This document shows, one piece after another, positions 1 to 8,600 of a DNA stretch of 14,264 nt. Under the pieces are notes generated by a model that worked only from the letters and a program-made list of their open reading frames with translations, was not told the DNA's origin and searched no databases. The position numbers and the translations under genes are program-made. How positions within the stretch are numbered: position 1 is the stretch's first letter; the number at the start of each line of letters is the position of its first letter. Location of the stretch: positions 1 through 14,264 of the forward strand of contig USJX01000070.1 in the NCBI GenBank assembly GCA_900555035.1, read 5' to 3'. The DNA is from an uncultured Prevotella sp. (GTDB lineage: Bacteria; Bacteroidota; Bacteroidia; Bacteroidales; Bacteroidaceae).

Positions 1-48
1 TTGCGCCGATGGTACTGCAATGCAATGCGGGAGAGTAGGTAGCCGCCT
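1..48 (+). rRNA. rrf: 5S ribosomal RNA, 3' end (partial)
   Basis: The first bases carry the conserved 3' part of bacterial 5S rRNA: GCCGATGGTACTGC, then GGGAGAGTAGGT and GCCGCC, the closing strand of helix I. The 5' part lies before the window. An intrinsic terminator follows about 12 bases later, as expected at the end of a 16S-23S-5S operon. The exact 3' end (about 45-50) is estimated. Recognition is by remembered consensus, not a covariance model. Confidence 0.9.
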
Positions 49-60
49 TCTTTTATCAAG

Positions 61-100
61 AGCCTCAGATTTCGAAAGATTTCTGAGGCTTTTTTGTTTT
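61..100 (+). terminator. Intrinsic terminator of the rRNA operon
   Basis: A 9-bp perfect stem, AGCCTCAGA (61-69) with TCTGAGGCT (82-90), is followed directly by a T-rich tract to about 100. It lies just past 5S rRNA and should end rRNA transcription, insulating the susC-like operon that starts about 190 bases further on. Confidence 0.9.
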
Positions 101-103
101 CAC

Positions 104-156
104 GCAGATTTTATTCTTTCTTTTTCCTACAGATTTCACAGATTTACACAGATTTT
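104..156. repeat. Short direct repeats of CAGATTT type
   Basis: ACAGATTT occurs three times almost head to tail (129-136, 138-145, 148-155), with a related GCAGATTTT at 104-112 and a looser GGATTTCGCTGATTTTT further on. The stretch is AT-rich and non-coding. Similar ACAGATTTCACAGATT strings are, as far as I remember, scattered through Bacteroidota intergenic DNA. No function is visible. Confidence 0.5.
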
Positions 157-220
157 TTGACCTCTTCGGTCTCGGATTTCGCTGATTTTTAGTATCCGTG
201 CAGCATGATTTGATATGTAG

Positions 221-241
221 CGTTTGCGCAAACGTTTACGT
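221..241. promoter_or_regulatory. LacI/PurR-like operator upstream of the susC-like gene
   Basis: CGTTTGCGCAAACG (221-234) is a perfect 14-bp palindrome. Overlapping it, GCGCAAACGTTTACGT (226-241) fits the E. coli PurR consensus ANGCAANCGNTTNCNT at every fixed position except the first. CG-centred palindromes of this kind are typical LacI-family operators. The site ends about 43 bases before the proposed -7 box, upstream of the polymerase footprint. The cognate regulator is not in the window, so binding is inferred. Confidence 0.5.
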
Positions 242-284
242 TAGTTTTTTTTATTAAAATTATGTGAGTTTAAATAATATTTAT

Positions 285-292
285 TACTTTTG
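285..292 (+). promoter_or_regulatory. Putative -7 box of the susC-like operon
   Basis: TACTTTTG matches the Bacteroidota -7 consensus TAnnTTTG. The expected -33 TTTG about 19-21 bases upstream is poor (only TGTG-like bases near 263-266), which would suit an activator-dependent promoter. Initiation near 300 would leave a leader of about 130 nt before the ATG at 432. Confidence 0.55.
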
Positions 293-348
293 TAGCAGAA
301 ATCAAAGATAAACATCAAAATTCTAAGATTCCTAATGATCTGAAGTAA

Positions 349-408
349 ATGAACAACGATGAGCAATCGCTAGTAAGTTTCCAAAGACCAATACTTGAAA
401 ATGAATAA
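349..408 (+). CDS. Possible 19-residue upstream ORF in the susC leader
   Basis: ATG at 349 opens a short frame, MNNDEQSLVSFQRPILENE, ending with TAA at 406-408, 23 bases before the susC-like start. It lies wholly inside the predicted leader. There is no ribosome-binding sequence to support it, but Bacteroidota rarely show one. It has no hydrophobic segment and no recognised family. It could be a leader peptide affecting translation or simply a chance frame. Confidence 0.2.
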   Translation: MNNDEQSLVSFQRPILENE

Positions 409-431
409 TAACCTATAAAACAAACATCATT

Positions 432-3400
432 ATGTATCAGCAACTACGACGTGCCAGCATGGCACTTGCATTAAGTTCGGTTTGTTTTACTGCCTTTGCA
501 CAGAAAACAATCCAGGGTACTGTATTAGATGCCAACGGTGAACCGCTGATTGGCGTTACCATTACCGATCAGAACGGTAAGGCGGGTGGTATAACTGACC
601 TCGATGGTAAGTTTACCATTCAAAGTGCAACCCCAAATACAGAGTTGACTTTCAGCTATATCGGCTGCAAGCCTAAGAAGGTGAAGGTAGGTTCACAGAA
701 ATCATGGAACATTGTTCTGGAAGACGACAATGCCTCCCTCGACGAGGTGGTTGTCGTTGGTTATGGTACCATGCGCAAGCGTGATGTAACCGGTTCTATC
801 TCTTCTGTTAATTCCGATAAGATTTCCGCCCGCGGTACAACCAATCTTGCCGAGTCGTTGCAAGGTTCAGTACCAGGTGTCAACATCACCCAGTCTGGTA
901 GCCGTGCAGGCGCAGGCTTCAATATCCAGGTCCGTGGTCAGGCTTCCATCAACAAGCAGGCTCAGCCTCTCTATGTAATTGATGGTGTAGTTTGCGACAA
1001 CATGGACTTCCTCAACCCAGACGATATCGACCGCATCGACGTATTGAAGGATGCATCATCTACAGCCATCTACGGTTCCCGTGCTTCAGCCGGTGTCATC
1101 ATGATTACCACCAAGGGCAGCAAGGGCTCAGACAAGGCCCAGAAGGCCACCATCTCTTACGATGGATATTACGGCGTAAGAAAGTTGGCCCGCATGCCAG
1201 AATTTATGGGTGCCAACGAATTCATGGATTACCGTTTTGCCAGATATACCACGCTTGATGGAAAGACCTACGATGGTTCAAGCCGCAAGGGTGTTGATGC
1301 CGAAGGACATCCACACTACATCATCAAGAATACCGACTTGAATTCAGCCTTCCTGACCCGCAAGGGAGGAACCAGCTACAAGGATTCAAAGCTTTACGAA
1401 CTGATGATGGATCCAAGTTTCGACGGTTACGACTGGAAGAAGATGGTGACCCGTACAGCAGCTCAGCAGAACCACTTCATCAGCGCTTCCGGTGCTACAG
1501 ATAAGGTAAACTACCGTGTAGGTATGGGTTACCAGGGCGAGGAGAACGTATTCAAAGGCAACGACTATGAGCGTTTCAACCTGAAGGGTGCCATGGATGC
1601 CAGGCTCAACAAAGTCTTTGATGCTGGTTTCTCTGTCAACTTGTCTATGAGTAAGACAGAAGATGTTTGTACCGATGGAACTTATTCACCATACGTGAAT
1701 GCATTTTATTTCAACCCATTCGTATCTCCTACAGATGCAGATGGCAATCTGATTCCTAACCCGGGTGCCAAGGCTGCCTTCGGGTCGGATGCACAGTTCA
1801 CATCCACCTACAACCCATTGATTGACCTCTATGATGGTAACTATACCAACGAGACCAAGAAATATACCATGATGGGTAACCTGTATCTGCGTGCCAATAT
1901 CATGAAGGGATTGAAGTTTACCACAACATTCTCTCCAAACTATTCGCACAAGCGCCAGGGTATTTTCTATGCCACAGGTATCAACGAGGGCAACGACGTA
2001 GGTTCTACCTACTACCAGAAGAACAAGACCAACTTTGCTTCCGTGGCCAATACCACCCGCATGGATTGGACTTGGGATAACCAGGTGGATTACAACCAGA
2101 CCTTCGGCGATCATACCGTTGGTGCCATGGCTCTCTTCTCACTCTACAAGAGCAACACCGAGTATCAGTATGAGGAGGGTAAGGGCATCGCCAACGACCA
2201 TACCACCTTCCACAATCTGGGTTCAGCCAGCGGCGATAGAAATCTCTCCAGCAAATACAACGAGTCATCTCTGGAGTCATTTGCCTTCCGTGCCAACTAC
2301 TCTTACAAGGGAAGATATATGGCCACAGCTACACTCCGTACCGATGGCAGCTCCCGTTTTGCCGATGGCAACCGCTGGGGATGGTTCCCTTCTGTAGCTG
2401 CAGCATGGCGCATCTCTGATGAGGCATGGATGAAGCAGTTCAGTTCTTGGCTTGATAATACCAAACTCCGTGTATCTTACGGTGTTACAGGTAACAACAA
2501 TGTGGGCGACTATGTAACCATCGCTTCTGCTACAGGTCCTACCTACGTAACCATCGATGGTAAGGAAGTGCAGGGCTATTATCCTAACGGATTGGTGAAT
2601 ACAGCCCTCATTTGGGAGAAGGTGAAGGAGTTTGACCTCGGTCTTGACTTGAGTTTCCTGAAGAACCGCATCAATTTGACAGCCGACTTCTACAACCGTC
2701 TTTCTGATGGTCAGATCATGTCGCGTTCAGTGCCTTTGGAGACTGGTGAGAAGACATCTACCTTCAACGTAGGTTCTGTCCAGAACAGAGGTATCGAGTT
2801 GGGTTTGCAGTTCAACATTATCAACAAGAAGGATTTCTCTTGGAGTGCCAACGTGAACTTTGCCCGCAACTGGAACAAGATTAAGGAGTTGAGTAACGGT
2901 AAGGTAGATGAGGTTGCCAACAACTGGTTCATCGGTGAGCCATTGAACGTGCTCCGCGACTATACCCACACCGAAGTGATTACCGACAAGGGTGTAACCA
3001 TGCATACCATGAATGGTGACAAGCACTATACCCTGAAGGAATTCTACGAGAAGTATGGCAGTAAGTATAAGTGGTATGAAGGTCAGGTAGCCGTAAACGA
3101 CTGGAACGACGATGGCAAGATTGACGACAGCGATAAGCAGATTTATGGCTGCACCGATCCACGCTGGACAGGAAGTCTCTCTACCAATGTCTATTTCAAG
3201 GGCTTCGACTTCTCCATCATGTTCTATACCAAGAGCGGATTCTGGTCACGCAGCTACTTCCACGAGAAGTATATGAAGTATAGCGACCGTGGTAATGCCC
3301 ACATGAAGTTGGATTACTACATTCCAGCAGGAGCACCAATCATCAACCATGAGACAGGTGAGATTACAACCGCCACAGAGACCCACTACGGAAAGTATCC

Positions 3401-3707
3401 TTATCCAAACAACAGCGATACATCCATGGGTGGTTACTTCGGCGACAAGGGTTCTGCCAAGGGAGAAGGCTTCCAGTATCAGAAGACCTCTTTCACCAAG
3501 GTTAAGAACATCACCCTGGGTTACACCTTGCCAAAGAACGTAGTGAGCAAGGCAGGAATCAGAAACCTTCGTGTTTACATGAATATCCTGAACCCATTCT
3601 GCTTCACCAACTACAAGGGCTTCGACCCTGAGTGGGCTTCACAGAGCTTGCAGAATGGTGGTCCATCATCTGTAACCTATCAGTTTGGTGTTAACTTGAA
3701 GTTCTAA
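432..3707 (+). CDS. SusC/RagA family TonB-linked outer membrane transporter
   Basis: This is the outer-membrane beta-barrel of a SusCD pair, importing a glycan or peptide with energy from TonB-ExbBD. Residues 1-23 form a signal peptide ending AFA-Q. Residues 26-96 are a carboxypeptidase-regulatory-like domain (GTVLDANGEPLIGV, then TDLDGKF). The SusC-type TonB-box region is DEVVVVGYGTMRKRDVTGSI (104-123). The plug follows, with VRGQASIN, PLYVIDG and ITTKGS near 168-230, and the rest is barrel ending in the terminal Phe of FGVNLKF. Its 1091 residues are normal for the family. There is no N-terminal STN domain, so sigma/anti-sigma signalling through this protein is unlikely. The start at 432 gives a proper basic n-region (YQQLRR) before the hydrophobic core. 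It is co-transcribed with the SusD-like gene 50 bases downstream. The substrate cannot be told from sequence. Confidence 0.96.
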   Translation: MYQQLRRASMALALSSVCFTAFAQKTIQGTVLDANGEPLIGVTITDQNGKAGGITDLDGKFTIQSATPNTELTFSYIGCKPKKVKVGSQKSWNIVLEDDNASLDEVVVVGYGTMRKRDVTGSISSVNSDKISARGTTNLAESLQGSVPGVNITQSGSRAGAGFNIQVRGQASINKQAQPLYVIDGVVCDNMDFLNPDDIDRIDVLKDASSTAIYGSRASAGVIMITTKGSKGSDKAQKATISYDGYYGVRKLARMPEFMGANEFMDYRFARYTTLDGKTYDGSSRKGVDAEGHPHYIIKNTDLNSAFLTRKGGTSYKDSKLYELMMDPSFDGYDWKKMVTRTAAQQNHFISASGATDKVNYRVGMGYQGEENVFKGNDYERFNLKGAMDARLNKVFDAGFSVNLSMSKTEDVCTDGTYSPYVNAFYFNPFVSPTDADGNLIPNPGAKAAFGSDAQFTSTYNPLIDLYDGNYTNETKKYTMMGNLYLRANIMKGLKFTTTFSPNYSHKRQGIFYATGINEGNDVGSTYYQKNKTNFASVANTTRMDWTWDNQVDYNQTFGDHTVGAMALFSLYKSNTEYQYEEGKGIANDHTTFHNLGSASGDRNLSSKYNESSLESFAFRANYSYKGRYMATATLRTDGSSRFADGNRWGWFPSVAAAWRISDEAWMKQFSSWLDNTKLRVSYGVTGNNNVGDYVTIASATGPTYVTIDGKEVQGYYPNGLVNTALIWEKVKEFDLGLDLSFLKNRINLTADFYNRLSDGQIMSRSVPLETGEKTSTFNVGSVQNRGIELGLQFNIINKKDFSWSANVNFARNWNKIKELSNGKVDEVANNWFIGEPLNVLRDYTHTEVITDKGVTMHTMNGDKHYTLKEFYEKYGSKYKWYEGQVAVNDWNDDGKIDDSDKQIYGCTDPRWTGSLSTNVYFKGFDFSIMFYTKSGFWSRSYFHEKYMKYSDRGNAHMKLDYYIPAGAPIINHETGEITTATETHYGKYPYPNNSDTSMGGYFGDKGSAKGEGFQYQKTSFTKVKNITLGYTLPKNVVSKAGIRNLRVYMNILNPFCFTNYKGFDPEWASQSLQNGGPSSVTYQFGVNLKF

Positions 3708-3744
3708 GCTTCATCCCAATTAAGTTCTAAACTTCATATAAATT
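3699..3744. repeat. Two-copy 23-bp tandem repeat over the susC stop codon
   Basis: Copy one (3699-3721) begins AAGTTCTAAGCTTCAT and copy two (3722-3744) begins AAGTTCTAAACTTCAT; both end in AATT, and a few bases differ between. Copy one contains the final Lys-Phe-stop codons of the SusC-like gene, so copy two repeats the gene's end within the susC-susD spacer. It looks like a local slippage duplication that diverged slightly. Confidence 0.75.
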
Positions 3745-3757
3745 AAAGGAAACAATT

Positions 3758-5467
3758 ATGAAAAAGATATTATATAGCGTAGCTCTCGCTGCCTGCGTCA
3801 TGGGTACCATGACCAGCTGCAGCGACTTCCTGGACGCAGAAAACAAGTCGAACGTGAGCGACAAGCAAACCTTCGCTACCAAGGATGGTTTCAACACTTT
3901 GGTGAATGATGCCTACCAGCGTCTGCAGAACATCTATGCAGCCCCTCTGTTCACCAGCTGTTTCTCAGCAGGTACAGATATGTATGCCGATGCCCGCAAC
4001 AAGATGAATGAGGCATTGAACACTTATGAAACCTTGACTCCAGAAAATGGTGATATCAAGAATCTCTATACTTATCTCTATGCAGGTATCCGTGCAGCCA
4101 ATTCTGTATCTTACTATGCACAGAGCGCCAAGATAGATGATGCCTTGAAGAACAAGCTCGTGGGCGAGGCACGTGTGCTGGCAGCATACGAGTACTATCT
4201 CCTGGTAAACAACTTCGGAGGTGTTCCTATCATGAAGGATTTCCTCACCACAGCCGATACGGGTTATCCTAAGTCATCTGCTGCAGATGTATATGCCTAC
4301 ATCATCAGCGAGCTGGAGGATGTCATCGGCAAGAACGTGCTCGAGGCATCTACAGCTACCAAGGGTGGAGGCCGCATCAGTCAGGAAACAGCCAAGGCTA
4401 TCCTCGCCAAGACCTATCTCTCTGCAGCCTGGGATCTCGGCAAGCAGGATTACTTTGCCAAGGCAGCTTCTCTTGCCGATGAAGTAATTGCCGGCAGAAA
4501 GCTGACTACCCCATTCGCCGACCTCTGGAAGGCTGATGGTTCTGGCGATGACAATGCAGAGTTCCTCTGGGACGTAGAGTATGATCTCGCCACAGCCAAC
4601 AACACCACATCGGGCGGTACAGAATGGAGCGGCTACTACAACAACTATCTGGGTGGAGCCGAGGATCCTATCAAGGCTACCACCTCCAGCTATGTGCCAA
4701 CCATCTATGCCTTGCATTGCTTCAAGAAGGGTGACCTGCGTTACGATGCTACCTTCATGAAGGAATTGCCAGATGTAAACAAGGGTAATGCTTCCGGCAC
4801 TGGTTACTGGACCTGGTATAAGAATGGTGAAACTCTGAAGGGATATCCCGTAACCCGTTACTATTCTGCATGGTATGAAACCGATGCCGACTTTGCTGCA
4901 TGGAAGGCTGAAGACCCAGCCAACAGAGCAAATACCTATCGCATTCCGATGGATACACAGACTAAGGAGGCACAGAATATGGATGGTAAAGATATGGACT
5001 ACTACGACAATCAGCAGCTGGTATATGCTTCCAGTCCTTGCAAGAAGTTTGACGATAGCCAGACTGCTTCTAACCAGAAGAATACCTGCTATCGCGATAT
5101 CCATATCATCACATTGTCAGAGATGTATCTCGTAGCAGCCGAGGCTTATATGAAGGCAAATGCTAATGATAAGGCATTGGCCCGCCTCAATGAAGTTCAC
5201 CAGCGTGCTGGTCTTCCTGCACTCACAGGAACAGTCAACATCGATAATATCCTTGACGAGAGTGCCTGCGAGAACTTCGGTAACGGTGCACGATGGATGG
5301 ATTTGCGCAGAACCCAGACTCTGGTTGACCGCTGCAACAAGTATAACCACGAGATAGAAGGCAAGGCTAAGCAGTATATAGGACAGAAGCTTCTCCGTCC
5401 TATCCCACAGGCTGCCATCGATGCCAACGACCAGTTGTCGGCTGCCGACCAGAATCCTGGTTATTAA
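3758..5467 (+). CDS. SusD/RagB family nutrient-binding outer membrane lipoprotein
   Basis: This is the surface lipoprotein that caps the SusC-like barrel and binds the substrate. A type II signal peptide (residues 1-20) ends at lipobox MTSC with Cys21; the following SDFLDAE contains acidic residues as in Bacteroidota surface-export signals. The N-terminal SusD-like region (about 22-230) includes the signature GEARVLAAYEYYLLVNNFGGVPIM (136-159) and TPR-like helices such as TAKAILAKTYLSAAWDLG (211-228). The C-terminal SusD/RagB part contains SEMYLVAAEAYMKAN (454-468), ACENFGNGARWMDLRRT (503-519) and LLRPIPQAAIDAN (545-557). Its 569 residues are usual. It follows the SusC-like gene by 50 bases, so one operon is likely. 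No glycoside hydrolase or SGBP lipoprotein follows; a terminator comes 54 bases later. Confidence 0.96.
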   Translation: MKKILYSVALAACVMGTMTSCSDFLDAENKSNVSDKQTFATKDGFNTLVNDAYQRLQNIYAAPLFTSCFSAGTDMYADARNKMNEALNTYETLTPENGDIKNLYTYLYAGIRAANSVSYYAQSAKIDDALKNKLVGEARVLAAYEYYLLVNNFGGVPIMKDFLTTADTGYPKSSAADVYAYIISELEDVIGKNVLEASTATKGGGRISQETAKAILAKTYLSAAWDLGKQDYFAKAASLADEVIAGRKLTTPFADLWKADGSGDDNAEFLWDVEYDLATANNTTSGGTEWSGYYNNYLGGAEDPIKATTSSYVPTIYALHCFKKGDLRYDATFMKELPDVNKGNASGTGYWTWYKNGETLKGYPVTRYYSAWYETDADFAAWKAEDPANRANTYRIPMDTQTKEAQNMDGKDMDYYDNQQLVYASSPCKKFDDSQTASNQKNTCYRDIHIITLSEMYLVAAEAYMKANANDKALARLNEVHQRAGLPALTGTVNIDNILDESACENFGNGARWMDLRRTQTLVDRCNKYNHEIEGKAKQYIGQKLLRPIPQAAIDANDQLSAADQNPGY

Positions 5468-5520
5468 TATCAATATGATGGTTTACCATACATACACATA
5501 AATATTCATCATCATTGAAA

Positions 5521-5570
5521 AGGGCTGTATCCTTGGAAAATTTCCCGCCGGATACAGCCCTCATTTTTTT
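5521..5570. terminator. Intrinsic terminator shared by convergent genes
   Basis: A perfect 12-bp stem, AGGGCTGTATCC (5521-5532) with GGATACAGCCCT (5550-5561), encloses a 17-base loop. On the plus strand it is followed by CATTTTTTT (5562-5570), ending the susC/susD-like operon. On the minus strand the stem is followed by only TTTTC, so it may also, more weakly, end the convergent gene whose stop is at 5605. Confidence 0.88.
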
Positions 5571-5604
5571 GTTATTTCAAAGTCTTTATTCCAAAGTCTT
5601 TGGA

Positions 5605-8600
5605 TTATTTCATCTCGCAATCTGGCAGCACTGCCATGCATCTCTTTCCTTCCACGGTTTTCAGAATGCAGCCGATGGTCTTTCTGCCGATGTTTCTGTT
5701 CACAGGAACCTTCGATTGCGCAATTACCTCTACATAGTGAACGCCGGCGTTCGGCACATCCATCGGCAGCACTCCCTCTGCCTGCATCTTCTCGTGCTCG
5801 AATCTATCTACGTCGTCAAATCTTACGTAGCGGTTGTTCTTGCTGTCAACGAATCCTACGCATACCGAATCTTCATCGGTGGCAATGGAGGCGAAGATCA
5901 GTTTTTCGCCTGCATATCTCTTGAACACTCTGCCTCGTTCGCGCTGCAGCAGTTCCGCCATTGATACCTTGCATACTCTTCCGCTTTCATATACCATGAT
6001 CAGCCAGCCTTCTTCCTCATCCTCGTGAACGGCGAGCTTCAGGCGATAGTCTTGCCAGTCGTCTTCGTCCAGCAGTTTATATTCATCGGTGTCGAGCAGG
6101 CAGATTACGGCGGTTACAGGGCGATAGCCTTCCTCGTAGTCGTGCAGCGCATTGTTGCGCAGGCGCGATGTCTGGATATAGTCGGTGATAGGTGCCGACT
6201 CCACGAGCTTGGCAGTAGTCTTAGCCTCTTTCTCCTTCTCGCTTGCCGCAGGTTCAGCCGCAGTGCTTGCTGGTGTAACTGCTGCCAGATGAGGCACATG
6301 CTCTTCAGCCCACTGCTTTCTGATGGCAAAGAACTTGTCCTTGTAGTTATCGTTCACCTTTCGTGCCGATGTACCCATTCGCTCAAAGTATTCTGAGTTC
6401 ACGGCGATAGGGTGCGGACATGGTTCTATGTCGATGATGAGCACGGCATTGCTCACCTCATCATCGAAGTGGGTATGCACATAGTGGGCACCCTCCTGGC
6501 CCAGGTAATATACTATCTGGTTGTTCACATACACCTCAAGCTTATCTCTTGAACCCTTGAAGAGCGGATTCTTCAGGTCTTCTTCCAGACCCATCTCATA
6601 GCCTATATCCGATACACCCAGGTAAAGATGTCCGCCTTCGGCATTCAGGAAGGCACACAGTTCCTGCATAATCTTCACGGTCTGAGCCGTCACATCCACC
6701 TTCATCGAGTTTTCCGGATATACGATAGAAGTCTTGAACTCGGTGTGGAAGTCTTCCTTGCCATAGTTCTTCTTGTTTGAAGAAGATTTATGCAGCTTCA
6801 GCAGAGCTCTGATCTTGTCGAGGATGTCGCCTGCCTGGGTGAGGAGCCCCGATTTCTTCACGAAGTTGTGCGATAGCACCAGGGCGGCAAGCTGCTGCAG
6901 CTGAGGGTCTTCCGTCAGACTGCTCCATTGGTACAGTTCCTCGTAGTGTTCATCGCTGTCCAGGCAGCCTATGATTCTCAGCTGCATGAAGTCATGGCGC
7001 AGGATGGCATTGCGCTCAAAGAGTTCCGGCTCCGTCTCGGCTATGTGCTCTATCTTCTTGGTATCCACCTTGTCCAGTGCCGCAAAATCGTTGAGAAGTT
7101 CCAGCAGGGTGAGTCGGCTGTCGTAATAGTTGGTGCGCTCCTTGCTGTCTATCATGATGGCGAGCAGTCGGCAGAAATTCAGATAGTTGTACGCCTTGAT
7201 GTTATCCTCCTCCAGGGTAGCCTTGGCATCGATGATGCCCATCAGTTCCGCCACATATACCTTGTCCATCACCATGGCATCCGCCAGCTCGTCTTTCTCG
7301 GCCTGCGGGTTATACACCTCGTGGTTGGCATAGCCGAGCATCAGGTTGTGGAAGGCTTCGCCCAGACTGAATCTGCTTTCTGGCGATTCCCGCAGGAAGG
7401 TACCGTACAGATAGTCGCCCGTTCCCTCGGTAATGTTATCCACTTCCACTATCATGCCTCTTTGCAGGTCGTCTATCGTCATGCCTGGCGCAGGAGCTAT
7501 GGAAACTGAGAAGCCTTCGCTGCTCACTGCCGGTACCCGCTGCAAGCCAGGAACCTGACTGCAGAGCAGACAGGTGAGTCGGGAGTTATAGAACAGGTCG
7601 TTCACTCTCACGTCGTCTTCATATTCGCTGATCATATCGCGCATGGCAAACTGGTAGGTGCCGTCGCTGTTCACTTTTTTCACGTATGCATGGAGCAGCA
7701 GCGGCATGCCCTGGTATTGGAACGACTGCAGGTTTACATCGCCCGGGAAGAACGGAACCACATCGTTCAGCACGTCCAGCGTACCCGTTCCCTCATATCC
7801 GTCTTCCACCACCTGGCATTCAAACATCAGTTGTCCGGCCAGCTGCTTGGTTACGATAATCACCGTCTCGTCGTCGTTGTATAGGTTGCTGTTTTTCTTC
7901 TTCGAAGTCTTTCTTTTCTGTGCAAACAGCGAGTGGTTGATGTATTCCCACAGCTCCTTGTAGTGTTCTATGGTGGTGCCCACCTTTCCGCGCAGTTTCA
8001 CCGGCGGTTTCTCGTCCAGTCGGATGGAAAGTCCGTGCCACAGGCCCATTCGGGCAGAGAGCGGCAGATAGAGATTCTCCTTATCCAGGTCTTTGGGTTG
8101 TATGTTGATGGCCTGTTCGTTCACGGTGAGCAGAGTCATCTCGCTTTCATATTTGGCGGGTTCAATGCTTTCCACGTTCTCGTTGTCCTGCGAGCATAGT
8201 ATGTTCGAGAGCACGAAGGCATCATCGTTGTTGAATGGCAGGGCAGCATCGAATTCCGCTTGCGTAAAGAGCGAGAGGAACGATTTCTGCAGCGTCTTGT
8301 TAGGGTCGCTCACGTTCATCAGCGAAACCAGTCGGTAGAGCAGTGCCTGGTTCAGCGAACTGTCATAAATTTTATGTGTAGCTTGTCTGCCGAGCATCAG
8401 TTCCATGATAAGCACCTGTATCATCGTTTCCTTGGTGTTTAAGTCGCTCGATAGTCTGTCGGTCTGGCTATAGATATTATCCACGTATCCCTGCAGCAGT
8501 TTGAGCCACTGCATCTGGAAAGGCTTTCTGTTCCACAGATACACCTCATGGCTTCTCAGGGTGGAAAGTATGGTGTCGATGAATTTCTCCATCATCGAGA

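Noticed and set aside
300..431. Riboswitch or structured RNA in the SusC leader
   Set aside because: The leader is AT-rich with no strong stems and no recognisable aptamer; only the small upstream frame stands out.
4274..5104. 276-codon open frame on the minus strand inside the SusD-like gene
   Set aside because: It lies wholly antisense to a clear SusD-like gene, its product is low-quality (Ile/Val/Cys-rich with no motif) and it has no promoter. It is a codon-bias shadow.
6928..7509. 193-codon plus-strand frame inside the 1288-aa gene, and a similar 149-codon frame at 5515-5964
   Set aside because: Both lie largely or wholly antisense to a long frame with a recognisable AlbA_2 domain, and their products show no family features.
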